Of a stretch of DNA of 64,000 nucleotides, positions 53,288-62,013 are shown one piece after another. Below the pieces are notes generated by a model. It made no database searches and was not told where the DNA came from. It saw only the letters and a list, made by a program, of their open reading frames with translations. Within the stretch, counting starts at the first letter, position 1, and each line of letters starts with the position of its first letter. This DNA is from Paraburkholderia sp. IMGN_8 (GTDB lineage Bacteria > Pseudomonadota > Gammaproteobacteria > Burkholderiales > Burkholderiaceae). The position numbers were made by a program, and so were the translations under genes. The stretch covers positions 3,348,001-3,412,000 of the forward strand of contig NZ_CP150900.1 of assembly GCF_038050405.1 (NCBI RefSeq), read 5' to 3'.

Positions 53288-53973
53288 TAGCGGCTTGCCT
53301 CGCCGGGTGCGCGAAACACGGGATGCGCGCGCGATGCGATGTGCTCGAGCGGGCGGCCATGTTCGCGCGAACGTGGATGCGCAGCGTGCAGCGCAGACGC
53401 GGATGATTCACCCGATGACGAAGCCAGATGCGCCCACAGCGCGGGCAACATGCATTCGGTCACCATCAACGGCGCGCGGTGGCGCTCGAACACCGAGCGG
53501 CGCGCGACCAGCGCATGCGGCGGCGCCGCGCCGATCTCATGCAGGGCCAACCGGTACAGCGGATGACGCGCCGTCAGCCTGCGGCTCACTAGCGACGAAC
53601 GCGCGACGCTGCTATCGCTGTATAGCAACTCTGCAAGCGGCCGGGTGCGTAGCCGCCGTGTCGCCTGCCACACGCCGACGCTCGCGGCCAGGGGCGCCAC
53701 GCTATGCGCGGCGACAAACGGCACGCCGTCGACCGACAGCACCACCTCCCGAACCCACGCAGGTGCGCGCGGCGCGATGCCGAGCGCGGCGTACTCGTCA
53801 ATCCACGGCAGCGCGACGGCTTCGCGCGTGACGCGCACCGCGACCGCGCCAAGCGTGCGCAGATGCGCGGTCAATGAACCACCGCGCGTCAGCCAGTCTT
53901 TCTGGGCGGCGCTAAAGCCGGGTAAGGGAGCGACGCGCCAGTGGGCGTCGGCGGCATCGAAACGGATAGGCAT
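53287..53973 (-). CDS. ubiC: Chorismate lyase
   Basis: 228 residues; makes 4-hydroxybenzoate from chorismate, the first step of ubiquinone synthesis. Family features: [23 protein letters not shown] near the start, the region [18 protein letters not shown] and the C-terminal [24 protein letters not shown] with the product-binding Arg and Glu. The last 45 residues are a low-complexity extension. The 3' end is translationally coupled to the next gene by TAATG. Confidence 0.93.
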   Translation of the reverse strand: MPIRFDAADAHWRVAPLPGFSAAQKDWLTRGGSLTAHLRTLGAVAVRVTREAVALPWIDEYAALGIAPRAPAWVREVVLSVDGVPFVAAHSVAPLAASVGVWQATRRLRTRPLAELLYSDSSVARSSLVSRRLTARHPLYRLALHEIGAAPPHALVARRSVFERHRAPLMVTECMLPALWAHLASSSGESSASALHAAHPRSREHGRPLEHIASRAHPVFRAPGEASR

Positions 53974-54112
53974 GGTGTCGGATTATAACGGCGACGCTGT
54001 CAGGGGATCGCCAGCCCCTCCCCCTTCCTCCCTTCACGAAGTTCAATTAGCAGCCGCTCGGACGCCGACCCGCCTCATTCACCCGGCGCAAGACATCGCG
54101 CCGGGGACGGGC

Positions 54113-54144
54113 AAAAAAATGCGCTGCCGAGGCAGCGCATTTTT
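54113..54144 (-). terminator. Intrinsic terminator of htpG
   Basis: Stem ATGCGCTGCC / GGCAGCGCAT extended by A/T pairs (AAAA / TTTT), loop GA, with an A-run on the plus strand that gives a U-run for the minus-strand transcript. It lies 48 bases after the htpG stop and before ubiC. Confidence 0.85.
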
Positions 54145-54191
54145 CAATCACAAGCGTCAACACGACGCTAAATCAAGCTCACCACGCAAGC

Positions 54192-56090
54192 TCAACCCGC
54201 GCGCGCCAGCAACAGCGCATTGGTACGCTTCACGAAGCTCGCCGGATCTTCCAGCGCACCACCTTCGGCAAGCAAGGCCTGATCGAACAGCAGATGGCAC
54301 CAATCGTCGAAGTTCGCGCTGTCCGCATGCAAGCCCTTCACCAGCGCGTGCTCCGGATTCACTTCGAGAATCGGATGGAACGACGGCGCTTGCTGCCCCG
54401 CGGCCTTCAGCATACGTTGCAGGTAACCGCTCATTTCGCCATCGTCGGCGACGAGGCAGGACGGCGAATCGGTCAGGCGGAACGTCAGGCGCACGTCCTT
54501 CGCCTTGTCCTTCAGCGCTTCCTTCATCTTGTCGACGAGCGGCTTGAACTCTTCGCCAACCTTTTCCTGCGCCTGCTTTTCTTCGTCGTTCAACGCACCC
54601 AGATCGAGATCGCCGCGCGCGACGCTTTGCAGCGGCTTGCCGTCGAATTCATTCAGGAACGACAGCATCCATTCATCGACGCGATCGGTCAGCAGCAGCA
54701 CTTCCACGCCCTTCTTGCGGAACACTTCAAGATGCGGACTGTGGGTCGCGGCCTGCCAGGTGTCGGCGGTCACGTAGTAGATCTTGCTCTGCTCGGGCTT
54801 CATCCGTGCGACGTAATCGGCGAGCGAAACGGTTTGCTCGGGCGAATCCGTATGCGTCGACGCAAAGCGCACCAGCTTGGCGACACGCTCGCGATTGGCG
54901 AAATCCTCGCCGATGCCTTCCTTCAGCACCTGGCCGAATTCCTTCCAGAAACCTGCGTACTTTTCCTTGTCGGCGTCGCTCTCGGAGTTGGCCAATTCTT
55001 CCAGCATCGACAGCGAACGCTTGGTCACGCCTTCGCGGATCGCCTTCACGTCGCGGCTTTCCTGCAGGATTTCACGCGATACGTTCAGCGGCAGATCGCT
55101 CGAATCGACCACGCCCTTCACGAAACGCAGATACGCGGGCAGCAGTTGCTCGGCGTCGTCCATGATGAACACGCGCTTCACGTACAGCTTCAAGCCGCCG
55201 CGATGATCGCGATTCCACATGTCGAACGGCGCGTGGGTGGGCACATACAGCAGTTGCGTGTACTCGCTGCGGCCTTCGACGCGGTTATGCGTCCACGTCA
55301 GCGGATCCTGATGATCGTGCGCGAGATGCTGATAGAACTGCTTGTACTGATCTTCGGTGATGTCGTTCTTCGAACGGGTCCACAGGGCGCTGGCCTGGTT
55401 GACAGTCTCGTTCTCGTCCTTCGTGACCATCTCGCTCTTTTCCGCGTCCCACTCTTCCTTCTGCATCAGGATCGGCAGCGCGACGTGATCCGAATACTTC
55501 TGGATGATCGACTTCAGACGATGCAACGACAGCAGGTCGTCTTCATCGGCACGCAGATGCAGCGTGATCGTCGTGCCGCGTTGAGCGCGCTCGATCGTCT
55601 CCACGGCAAAATCGCCCTCGCCCGCGCTTTCCCAGCGCACGCCTTCGGACGCCGGCAGGCCGGCGCGGCGCGTTTCGACCGTAATGCGATCGGCGACGAT
55701 GAAGCCCGAGTAGAAGCCCACGCCGAACTGGCCGATCAGCGCCGCATCTTTCTGCTGGTCGCCGGAGAGTTTGCCGAAAAATTCCTTGGTGCCCGAACGC
55801 GCGATCGTGCCGAGATGCGAGATCGTCTCGTCGCGGCTCATGCCGATGCCGTTGTCGTCGATGGTGACGGTACGCGCTGCCTTGTCATACGACACGCGGA
55901 TGCGCAGATTCGGATCGTTCTCGTACAGCGCGCTATTTTCGATCGCTTCGAAGCGCAGCTTGTCGGCCGCGTCGGACGCGTTCGAAATCAGCTCGCGCAG
56001 AAAAATTTCCTTGTTGCTGTACAGCGAATGGATCATCAGGTGCAGAAGCTGCTTCACTTCTGCCTGAAAGCTCATGGTTTCTTGTGCCAT
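54192..56090 (-). CDS. htpG: Molecular chaperone HtpG (Hsp90)
   Basis: 632 residues. N-terminal GHKL ATPase: [46 protein letters not shown]. Middle domain: [33 protein letters not shown], with the catalytic Arg in the conserved VSREILQ loop. C-terminal dimerisation domain with [22 protein letters not shown] lies seven bases before the ATG. A heat-shock-type promoter candidate lies upstream at 56203-56231, and an intrinsic terminator follows. Cytoplasmic. Confidence 0.97.
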   Translation of the reverse strand: MAQETMSFQAEVKQLLHLMIHSLYSNKEIFLRELISNASDAADKLRFEAIENSALYENDPNLRIRVSYDKAARTVTIDDNGIGMSRDETISHLGTIARSGTKEFFGKLSGDQQKDAALIGQFGVGFYSGFIVADRITVETRRAGLPASEGVRWESAGEGDFAVETIERAQRGTTITLHLRADEDDLLSLHRLKSIIQKYSDHVALPILMQKEEWDAEKSEMVTKDENETVNQASALWTRSKNDITEDQYKQFYQHLAHDHQDPLTWTHNRVEGRSEYTQLLYVPTHAPFDMWNRDHRGGLKLYVKRVFIMDDAEQLLPAYLRFVKGVVDSSDLPLNVSREILQESRDVKAIREGVTKRSLSMLEELANSESDADKEKYAGFWKEFGQVLKEGIGEDFANRERVAKLVRFASTHTDSPEQTVSLADYVARMKPEQSKIYYVTADTWQAATHSPHLEVFRKKGVEVLLLTDRVDEWMLSFLNEFDGKPLQSVARGDLDLGALNDEEKQAQEKVGEEFKPLVDKMKEALKDKAKDVRLTFRLTDSPSCLVADDGEMSGYLQRMLKAAGQQAPSFHPILEVNPEHALVKGLHADSANFDDWCHLLFDQALLAEGGALEDPASFVKRTNALLLARAG

Positions 56091-56202
56091 GGTCGGACTT
56101 CCTCTCTGTTGCGAATGGGGTTCAAGTCAGGCGTGGCGCTAAACGGCTGACTGGCCACGCCCGCCGGGGCGCCGGATCGCCGGCCCGCCGGATCGTCCGC
56201 CT

Positions 56203-56231
56203 AGCTGGGGACGATCCGGCGCAGTTTCAAG
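56203..56231 (-). promoter_or_regulatory. Candidate sigma-32 promoter for htpG
   Basis: On the minus strand CTTGAAA (56225-56231) and CCCCAGCT (56203-56210) are 14 bases apart, close to the heat-shock consensus CTTGAAA-N14-CCCCATNT. The -35 overlaps the TGA stop of the MocR gene, and the -10 sits in the loop of an inverted repeat (GCCGGATCGTCC / GGACGATCCGGC) that may also end the MocR transcript. Position agrees with the htpG 5' region; the call is inference. Confidence 0.4.
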
Positions 56232-57681
56232 AGGCGCGCCGCGCGACGCCGTCCAGATAGCGGCACAGGAACGCCGACAGCTCCGGATCGCCGCAGTTGG
56301 CGATATTGAAGCGCATCCACGTGGTCGGCGATTGCTGCGGCGAAAAGAGGCTCCCAGGCGTCAGCAGAAAGCCGTCTTCATGGCCGGCGGCCGCCAGCGC
56401 GTCCGCGTCGACGCCGGTGTCGGCCCACAGGAACATGCCTGCCGTAGGTGTCAAGAACAGCTTCATGCCGGTCTTCTCGATCATCCGCACGGACTTTTCC
56501 CGCACGCCGTCCAGCCGCGCGCGCAGCCGCTCGACATGTCGACGGTAATGGCCTTCGGTGAGAATCTTGTAGAGCACGCGCTCGTTCAACTCGGGGCTCG
56601 TCATGCCGACCAGCATTTTCTGATCGCTGACGGCCTTGGCCACTTCCGGCGCGCAGGCGACGAAACCCACGCGCAGATTGGGCGCGAGCGTCTTCGAAAA
56701 GCTGCCGAGGTAGATCACGCGCTTCAACTGGTCGAGGCTCGCGAGGCGCGTGCCCGGATAGCTCGGCGGACACAGATCGCCGTAAATGTCGTCTTCGACG
56801 ACGATGAAGTCGTAGGCTTCGGCAAGTCGCAGGATACGAAACGCCTGCGCGGCCGTGAGCGAGGTGCCGGTGGGGTTCTGCAGTACCGAATTGATCACCA
56901 GCATTTTCGGCCGCCACGTCTGCACCAGCGATTCGAGCGCGTCGAGATCGGGACCGTCCGGCGTATACGGCATGCCGACCAGCCGCGCGCCCTGCGACGC
57001 AAAGCGTCCGAACATCTGAAACCAGGCCGGATCGCCGACGATCACCGCATCGCCCGGCTTCACGTAAATGCGCGAAATCAGGTCGATCGCCTGGGTAATG
57101 CCGGAGACCATCACGATCTGCTCGGGCGACGCGCCGATTTCCAGCTCCTCCAGCCGCGTCTGCAACTGCTGGCGCAGCGGCAAAAAGCCAAGCGGCGTGC
57201 CGATCCCGAGCATCTGCGCGCCGCTTTGCCGGCCGAGCGTGCGCAGCGCGTTGGTGATCAGATCGCCGTCGAGCCAGCGAACCGGCAAGTAGCCCAGCCC
57301 CGGACTGCGCTCGGGGCGCGCGCCCGTATGCAGCATATTGCGCAGCAACCAGACGACGTCGATCGTGGCCGGCGCGGGCGCCGCTTCGGCGATCGCGTGG
57401 AGCTCGCCCGAGGCTGCGCCGCCGAGCCGCTCGCGTACGTAGAAACCCGAGCCGCGCCGCGACTCCAGGTAGCCTTGCGCCACCAGCCGTTCATACGCCT
57501 CGACCACCGTGAAGCGCGACACGCCCTTGTCGAGCGCCAGCTTGCGGATCGACGGCATGCGCATACCCGGGCGGAACACCCGCTCCTCGATGCGGCGGCG
57601 CGCCCACTGAACAAGCTGCTCGACCAGCGTCAGCGACGCCGTATCGTGCGGGGCGGGAATCTGGGCAAGCGGGACGGACAT
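56227..57681 (-). CDS. MocR-type (GntR HTH + aminotransferase) transcriptional regulator
   Basis: 484 residues from the ATG at 57681 (the longer upstream frame is low complexity). GntR-type winged helix at the N-terminus (about residues 14-84: QLVQWARRRIEERVFRPGMRMPSIRKLALDKGVSRFTVVEAYERL), then a fold-type-I aminotransferase domain with the PLP Lys in GSFSKTLAPNLRVGF and the Arg in WMRFNIANC. MocR regulators sense an amino acid or amine through PLP and control nearby genes. Its gene is divergent from a VOC/aminotransferase/RidA/PhzF cluster, its probable target. Confidence 0.93.
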   Translation of the reverse strand: MSVPLAQIPAPHDTASLTLVEQLVQWARRRIEERVFRPGMRMPSIRKLALDKGVSRFTVVEAYERLVAQGYLESRRGSGFYVRERLGGAASGELHAIAEAAPAPATIDVVWLLRNMLHTGARPERSPGLGYLPVRWLDGDLITNALRTLGRQSGAQMLGIGTPLGFLPLRQQLQTRLEELEIGASPEQIVMVSGITQAIDLISRIYVKPGDAVIVGDPAWFQMFGRFASQGARLVGMPYTPDGPDLDALESLVQTWRPKMLVINSVLQNPTGTSLTAAQAFRILRLAEAYDFIVVEDDIYGDLCPPSYPGTRLASLDQLKRVIYLGSFSKTLAPNLRVGFVACAPEVAKAVSDQKMLVGMTSPELNERVLYKILTEGHYRRHVERLRARLDGVREKSVRMIEKTGMKLFLTPTAGMFLWADTGVDADALAAAGHEDGFLLTPGSLFSPQQSPTTWMRFNIANCGDPELSAFLCRYLDGVARRAS

Positions 57682-57692
57682 GACGGGCTCCA

Positions 57693-57725
57693 ACTGTACC
57701 GAACAGTATCGAATTGATTGTACCG
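57693..57725. promoter_or_regulatory. Candidate MocR operator in the divergent promoter
   Basis: A palindrome ACTGT-N5-ACAGT (57693-57707) is followed by a direct repeat: TGTACCG at 57695-57701 and again at 57719-57725, 24 bases apart. MocR-class regulators often bind spaced direct repeats. It lies just upstream of the regulator start, between the two divergent units. Confidence 0.55.
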
Positions 57726-57945
57726 TTACTGTGCCGGTCGCCGCCGCTACATTTGAGACACGCAGCGGATCATGGAGGCGCCCGACACGGCGCCGAGCCA
57801 CGAATTGAAGATAGCGGCGCAATCCTCGCCGCGGCCGGCCTCGCCCGCCGATCCGGCGAACGGTTATGCTTACGACCCCGGCCACGCCGCCGCCACACGC
57901 GGCGCACGCTCCGGCTCACCGCAGAAACCGTTTCTTCGATCCGCC

Positions 57946-58635
57946 ATGACCGCTCATTTGCTTCGTCTCGATCACCTCGTGATTTCCGCCCGTACCCTCG
58001 ACGAGGGCACGCAGTACGTCGCCGACACGCTCGGCGTCGCACCGGCCGGCGGCGGCGCACATCCGCTGATGCGCACGCATAACCGCCTGCTGAACCTGTG
58101 GGGCGGCGTGTATCTGGAGGTGATCGCGATCGATCCGCAGGCCGTCGCGCCGGCGGACGGCGGCGCGACGCGCGCACGGCTGTTCGCCCTCGACGACCCC
58201 GCGACCCGCGCGCGGCTCGAAAAAGGGCCGTATCTGTCGCATTGGGTCGCACGCGTCGAGAGGCCGAAACGCCTCGCGACGTGGCAAACGCAGTATCCGC
58301 GGCGCATCGCACCGATCGTGCCGATGACGCGCGGCGATTTCAGGTGGGGTCTGTCCGTGCCCGACGACGGTGCATTTCCCGCCTGGCAAGGCGCGGGCGA
58401 CGGCGTATTGCCGTCGCTGATTCAGTGGGACACGCCGCGGCATCCGTCGGCGGTATTGCCGGAGACGGGACTCGCGCTGAGAACGCTGAAAGCCATCCAT
58501 CCGCAAGTTGACGCGATAGCGGCGCAATTGCAGTGGCTGGGCGCGGCGCACCTGATTGCGCTGGCGCCGACGGAAGGCGCAGCGGCGCTCACCGCCGAGT
58601 TTGAAACGCCCGACGGTCTACGGACCCTTAAATAA
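57946..58635 (+). CDS. VOC-superfamily protein (Glyoxalase_3-like)
   Basis: 229 residues from the ATG at 57946 (the frame is open from 57772, but that part is low complexity). The first half is VOC-like: HLLRLDHLVISARTLDEGTQYVADTLG, ending with PLMRTHNRLLNLWGGVYLEVIAID, the Glyoxalase_3 pattern with a conserved His-Asn. The second half repeats the fold. It could be a small-molecule isomerase, dioxygenase or hydrolase; activity unknown. First gene of the cluster divergent from MocR. Confidence 0.8.
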   Translation: MTAHLLRLDHLVISARTLDEGTQYVADTLGVAPAGGGAHPLMRTHNRLLNLWGGVYLEVIAIDPQAVAPADGGATRARLFALDDPATRARLEKGPYLSHWVARVERPKRLATWQTQYPRRIAPIVPMTRGDFRWGLSVPDDGAFPAWQGAGDGVLPSLIQWDTPRHPSAVLPETGLALRTLKAIHPQVDAIAAQLQWLGAAHLIALAPTEGAAALTAEFETPDGLRTLK

Positions 58636-58710
58636 GCAGCGCGCGCGGGTCGCCGACTCGCGCGATAATTGAAATTTTGACCGGTTCCAGACACACCAGA
58701 CGAGGAGACC

Positions 58711-59907
58711 ATGGACCAAAGCGACTTGAAAGCCCCCATGTGGCAACTGTCCGAACGCGCGCGCAAGCTCACAAGCTCTGCGATCCGCGAGATCCTGAAG
58801 GTCACGGAGCGGCCGGAGGTCATTTCGTTCGCGGGCGGTCTGCCGTCGCCGGCCACCTTCCCCGCCGAGCGCATGCGCGAAGCGTCCGACCGCATTCTGC
58901 GCGACGCGCCCGCCGCGGCGTTGCAATACAGCGCGACTGAAGGCTATCTGCCGCTGCGCGAATGGATTGCACTGCGGTATTCGGTGAACGGCGCGCAGAT
59001 TCGCCCCACCCAGGTGCTGATCACGACCGGCTCGCAACAGGCGCTCGACCTCCTCGGCAAAGTGCTGGTGTGCCCGGACAGCCCGGTGCTGGTCGAAACG
59101 CCGACCTACCTCGGCGCACTGCAATCGTTCTCGATGTACGAGCCGCGCTATGTGCAAGTGCCGACCGACGCGCAAGGCCTGATTCCGGAAGCGCTCACGC
59201 CCGAGCTGACGGCCGGCGCGCGCCTGTTGTATGCACAGCCGAATTTTCAGAATCCGACTGGCCGCCGCCTGCCGGTCGAACGCCGCCGTGCTCTCGCCGC
59301 GTTTGCGAAGACCGCACCGTTCCCGGTGATCGAAGACGATCCGTACGGCGCACTCGACTACGCGGGCGAACCGCTGCCCACCATGCTGTCGATGTCGCCG
59401 GATCACATCGTCCACCTGGGCTCGTTCTCGAAGGTGCTGGCGCCGGGCCTGCGGGTCGGCTACATCATCGCGCCCGAAGAACTGATTTTCAAACTTGTGC
59501 AAGCCAAGCAGGCCACCGATCTGCACACGCCGAGCTTCACGCAGCGCATCGTGTATGAAGTGGTCAAGGACGGTTTCCTCGACACGCACGTGCCGACCAT
59601 CCGCGCGCTGTATCGCGATCAATGCGCGGCGATGCTTGCCTCGCTCGAACGCTATATGCCCGAAGGCGTGAGCTGGAATCGTCCGGAAGGCGGCATGTTC
59701 GTGTGGGTGAATCTGCCCGCGCAGATCGACAGCATGAAACTGCTCGAAGAAGCCGTCGCGCAGAATGTCGCGTTCGTGCCGGGCGGTCCGTTCTTCGCGG
59801 ACGAAGCGCAGCACAATACGCTGCGTCTGTCGTTCGTCACGGTGCCGCCGGCTAAGATCGACGAAGGCGTAGCGCGTCTCGCGGCGCTGATTCGAGCGAA
59901 GATTTAA
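58711..59907 (+). CDS. PLP-dependent aminotransferase (2-aminoadipate/LysN-like)
   Basis: 398 residues. Fold-type-I aminotransferase: FAGGLPSPATFPAERMREA at the start, GSQQALDLLGKVL, YAQPNFQNPTGRRLP (substrate-loop Asn), DDPYGALDY (Asp to pyridine N), LGSFSKVLAPGLRVGY (PLP Lys), and a C-terminal NTLRLSFV with the carboxylate-binding Arg. GAGGAGA lies upstream of the ATG. This subgroup (LysN, ARO8-like) transaminates 2-aminoadipate, aromatic or branched amino acids. It sits between VOC and RidA genes, which supports a role in degrading or making an amine whose imine needs RidA. Confidence 0.92.
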   Translation: MDQSDLKAPMWQLSERARKLTSSAIREILKVTERPEVISFAGGLPSPATFPAERMREASDRILRDAPAAALQYSATEGYLPLREWIALRYSVNGAQIRPTQVLITTGSQQALDLLGKVLVCPDSPVLVETPTYLGALQSFSMYEPRYVQVPTDAQGLIPEALTPELTAGARLLYAQPNFQNPTGRRLPVERRRALAAFAKTAPFPVIEDDPYGALDYAGEPLPTMLSMSPDHIVHLGSFSKVLAPGLRVGYIIAPEELIFKLVQAKQATDLHTPSFTQRIVYEVVKDGFLDTHVPTIRALYRDQCAAMLASLERYMPEGVSWNRPEGGMFVWVNLPAQIDSMKLLEEAVAQNVAFVPGGPFFADEAQHNTLRLSFVTVPPAKIDEGVARLAALIRAKI

Positions 59908-59966
59908 GCGGTCTTCGCCCGCCCCGCCCCCGTCACCGAATTTTCACCACCGACCAAGGACACGAC

Positions 59967-60431
59967 ATGGCTCAAACGAATGTTTACGACAAGCTCAAGG
60001 AACTCGGCATCGAACTGCCGAGCGCAGGCGCTCCGGCAGCCGCTTATGTGATGAGCGCGCAAAGCGGCAACACGGTATACCTGTCCGGTCACATCGCCAA
60101 GAAGGACGGCAAGGTGTGGGCCGGCAAGCTCGGCGCCACGCTCACCACCGAAGAAGGCAAGACTGCCGCGCGCTCGATCGCGATCGACCTGCTCGCCACC
60201 CTGCATGCGCATGTGGGCGATCTGAATCGCGTCACGCGCATCGTCAAGTTGATGAGCCTCGTCAACTCGACGCTCGAGTTCACCGAGCAGCATCTGGTGA
60301 CCAACGGCGCGTCCGAACTGATCGCCGACGTGTTCGGCGAGCGCGGCAAGCATGCGCGCTCGGCGTTCGGCGTGGCGCAGATTCCGCTCGGCGCATGCGT
60401 CGAGATCGAGATGATTGCCGAAGTCGAATAA
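59967..60431 (+). CDS. RidA-family protein
   Basis: 154 residues, a small trimeric YjgF/RidA-type enamine/imine deaminase. The pattern TVYLSGHIAKKDGKVWAGKLGATL, then EGKTAARSIAIDLLATLHAHVGDLNRVTRIVKLMSLVNS and the C-terminal RSAFGVAQIPLGACVEIEMIAEV with its Arg is characteristic. It would hydrolyse reactive enamine/imine released by a PLP enzyme; here the aminotransferase is immediately upstream (59 bases). AAGGA precedes the ATG. Confidence 0.93.
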   Translation: MAQTNVYDKLKELGIELPSAGAPAAAYVMSAQSGNTVYLSGHIAKKDGKVWAGKLGATLTTEEGKTAARSIAIDLLATLHAHVGDLNRVTRIVKLMSLVNSTLEFTEQHLVTNGASELIADVFGERGKHARSAFGVAQIPLGACVEIEMIAEVE

Positions 60432-60616
60432 CGAAGTCACATAACGAAGCCGAATAAGACGGGCTGCCGGCCAGGCCGGCACAAGTTGTACTAAACGCGT
60501 CGCGAGGTGTCGATCACTCGCGGCGCGTTTTGCATTTGTGGCGAGGTAGATCGATCTCTCACCACCAGATAGAATCCGCCAACCACACCAACCTGCAGGA
60601 TTCGCCGGACCCGCCG

Positions 60617-61519
60617 ATGCTCGCCAACACTGTTCGTTTTAAACAAGTCGACGTGTTCACGTCGGTGCCGTTCAAAGGCAATCCGCTCGCAGTCGTGTTC
60701 GATGCCGACGCGCTCGATGCGAATCAGATGCAGGCCATCGCGCACTGGACCAATCTCTCCGAAACAACCTTCCTGCTGAAGCCGACCGATCCGGCCGCCG
60801 ACTACCGCGTGCGTATCTTCACGTCGCATGGCGAATTACCGTTCGCCGGCCATCCGACGCTCGGCACCGCGCATGCGCTACTCGAAAGCGGCTACCAGCC
60901 GAAGCAGGCCGGCAGGCTGATGCAGCAATGCGGCGTGGGTCTCGTCGAACTGGCCAGACTGAGCGGCGAGGCCGATCAGGATGCGCAAGCATGGGCATTC
61001 GCTGCGCCACCCGCACGCGTCACGCCGCTCGCACAAGATCAATATGCAATGCTCGCTACAGCATTAAGTAGTGACGCGATCGATTTCAGCGCGACGCCTT
61101 GCGCGGTCGATAACGGTGCACCGTGGCTCGTGGTGCGCGTCAATTCGGCGCGCGATTGCCTCGCGCTCGAACCCGATGCCGCCGCACTGGCAGAACTCGT
61201 GCATTCGGTGGATACGCATGGCCTCGCGGTCTACGGTCCGCACGACGCCGACGGCCCGGCTACCTTCGAAGTACGCTGCCTGATGGCGGGCGGCCGCTTC
61301 GGCGCTGGGGAAGACCCGGTGACGGGCAGCGCGAACGCCGCATTGGCGGGACTGCTGAGCGCCCAGCAGTTGCGCCCGGGCCCGCACTACACTGCCCGCC
61401 AGGGCACCGCGCTGGGTCGCGCAGGCAACGTCTCGGTGCGCTACGACGATGCAGCCGGCAAAACGTGGATCGGCGGCCCCTCGGTGACGATCGTCGACGG
61501 CACATTCAGGCTGCCGTGA
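60617..61519 (+). CDS. PhzF-family epimerase/isomerase-like protein
   Basis: 300 residues from the ATG at 60617, giving MLANTVRFKQVDVFTSVPFKGN, the family start. Two diaminopimelate-epimerase-like domains: FKGNPLAVVFDA, then NLSETTFLLKP with the conserved active-site Glu49, PFAGHPTLGTAHAL, and GRFGAGEDPVTGSANAALAG. PhzF isomerises a dihydroxy-anthranilate intermediate in phenazine synthesis; most relatives are of unknown function. No phenazine genes are nearby. It ends the cluster VOC, aminotransferase, RidA, PhzF-like. Confidence 0.9.
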   Translation: MLANTVRFKQVDVFTSVPFKGNPLAVVFDADALDANQMQAIAHWTNLSETTFLLKPTDPAADYRVRIFTSHGELPFAGHPTLGTAHALLESGYQPKQAGRLMQQCGVGLVELARLSGEADQDAQAWAFAAPPARVTPLAQDQYAMLATALSSDAIDFSATPCAVDNGAPWLVVRVNSARDCLALEPDAAALAELVHSVDTHGLAVYGPHDADGPATFEVRCLMAGGRFGAGEDPVTGSANAALAGLLSAQQLRPGPHYTARQGTALGRAGNVSVRYDDAAGKTWIGGPSVTIVDGTFRLP

Positions 61520-62013
61520 CTGGCGGGCGCGTGACATGCTGGCGCATCATTTGCAGGCGGCGACTCACCGATACGGCCAGCGGTACATCGCCCTTTCCAG
61601 CCACGCCCAGCCACAAATTGCCGCATTGCTCCGCATTACCTCCAATTAATGCGTTATGCATGACGAGAGGCCTGTCAGAGGCCTGGCACACCTGAACACC
61701 GATTCCCGATGAAAGCCTCGAAAACGCCCGCCCCACCTCTGCCCCACGGCCGACCGCGCGGTCTGCGAATTAAGCTGGCCAGAATGCCTGCCCGCGCCCG
61801 CGTATACCCGATGCGCGGACCCTTCCTTAATCCAGTGGCATTAAGTAATATCGAAACGTACCCAACGATCTGCGGATGGTCAGGCACGACGCCACGCTCC
61901 CTTCCCCTGCGCAGCAGTACCGGCACCTTGGTCACCATGCAGCCACTCATGAAATCAGCGCAGTCAATGCTCGCGCAGTTGCAGCCGGCCAGCACCAGGG
62001 CACGGGCCGCCAA
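61520..62013. other. 494-base stretch without a supported gene
   Basis: It lies between the PhzF-like gene and the GGDEF-EAL gene. An open frame at 61709-62017 overlaps the next start by ATGA but has no site, no family and no coding-like character, so I do not call it. An AT-rich run CCAATTAATGCGTTATGC (about 61641-61658) may be part of a promoter. Confidence 0.5.

Noticed and set aside
54294..56150. 618-codon plus-strand frame
   Set aside because: Antisense of htpG.
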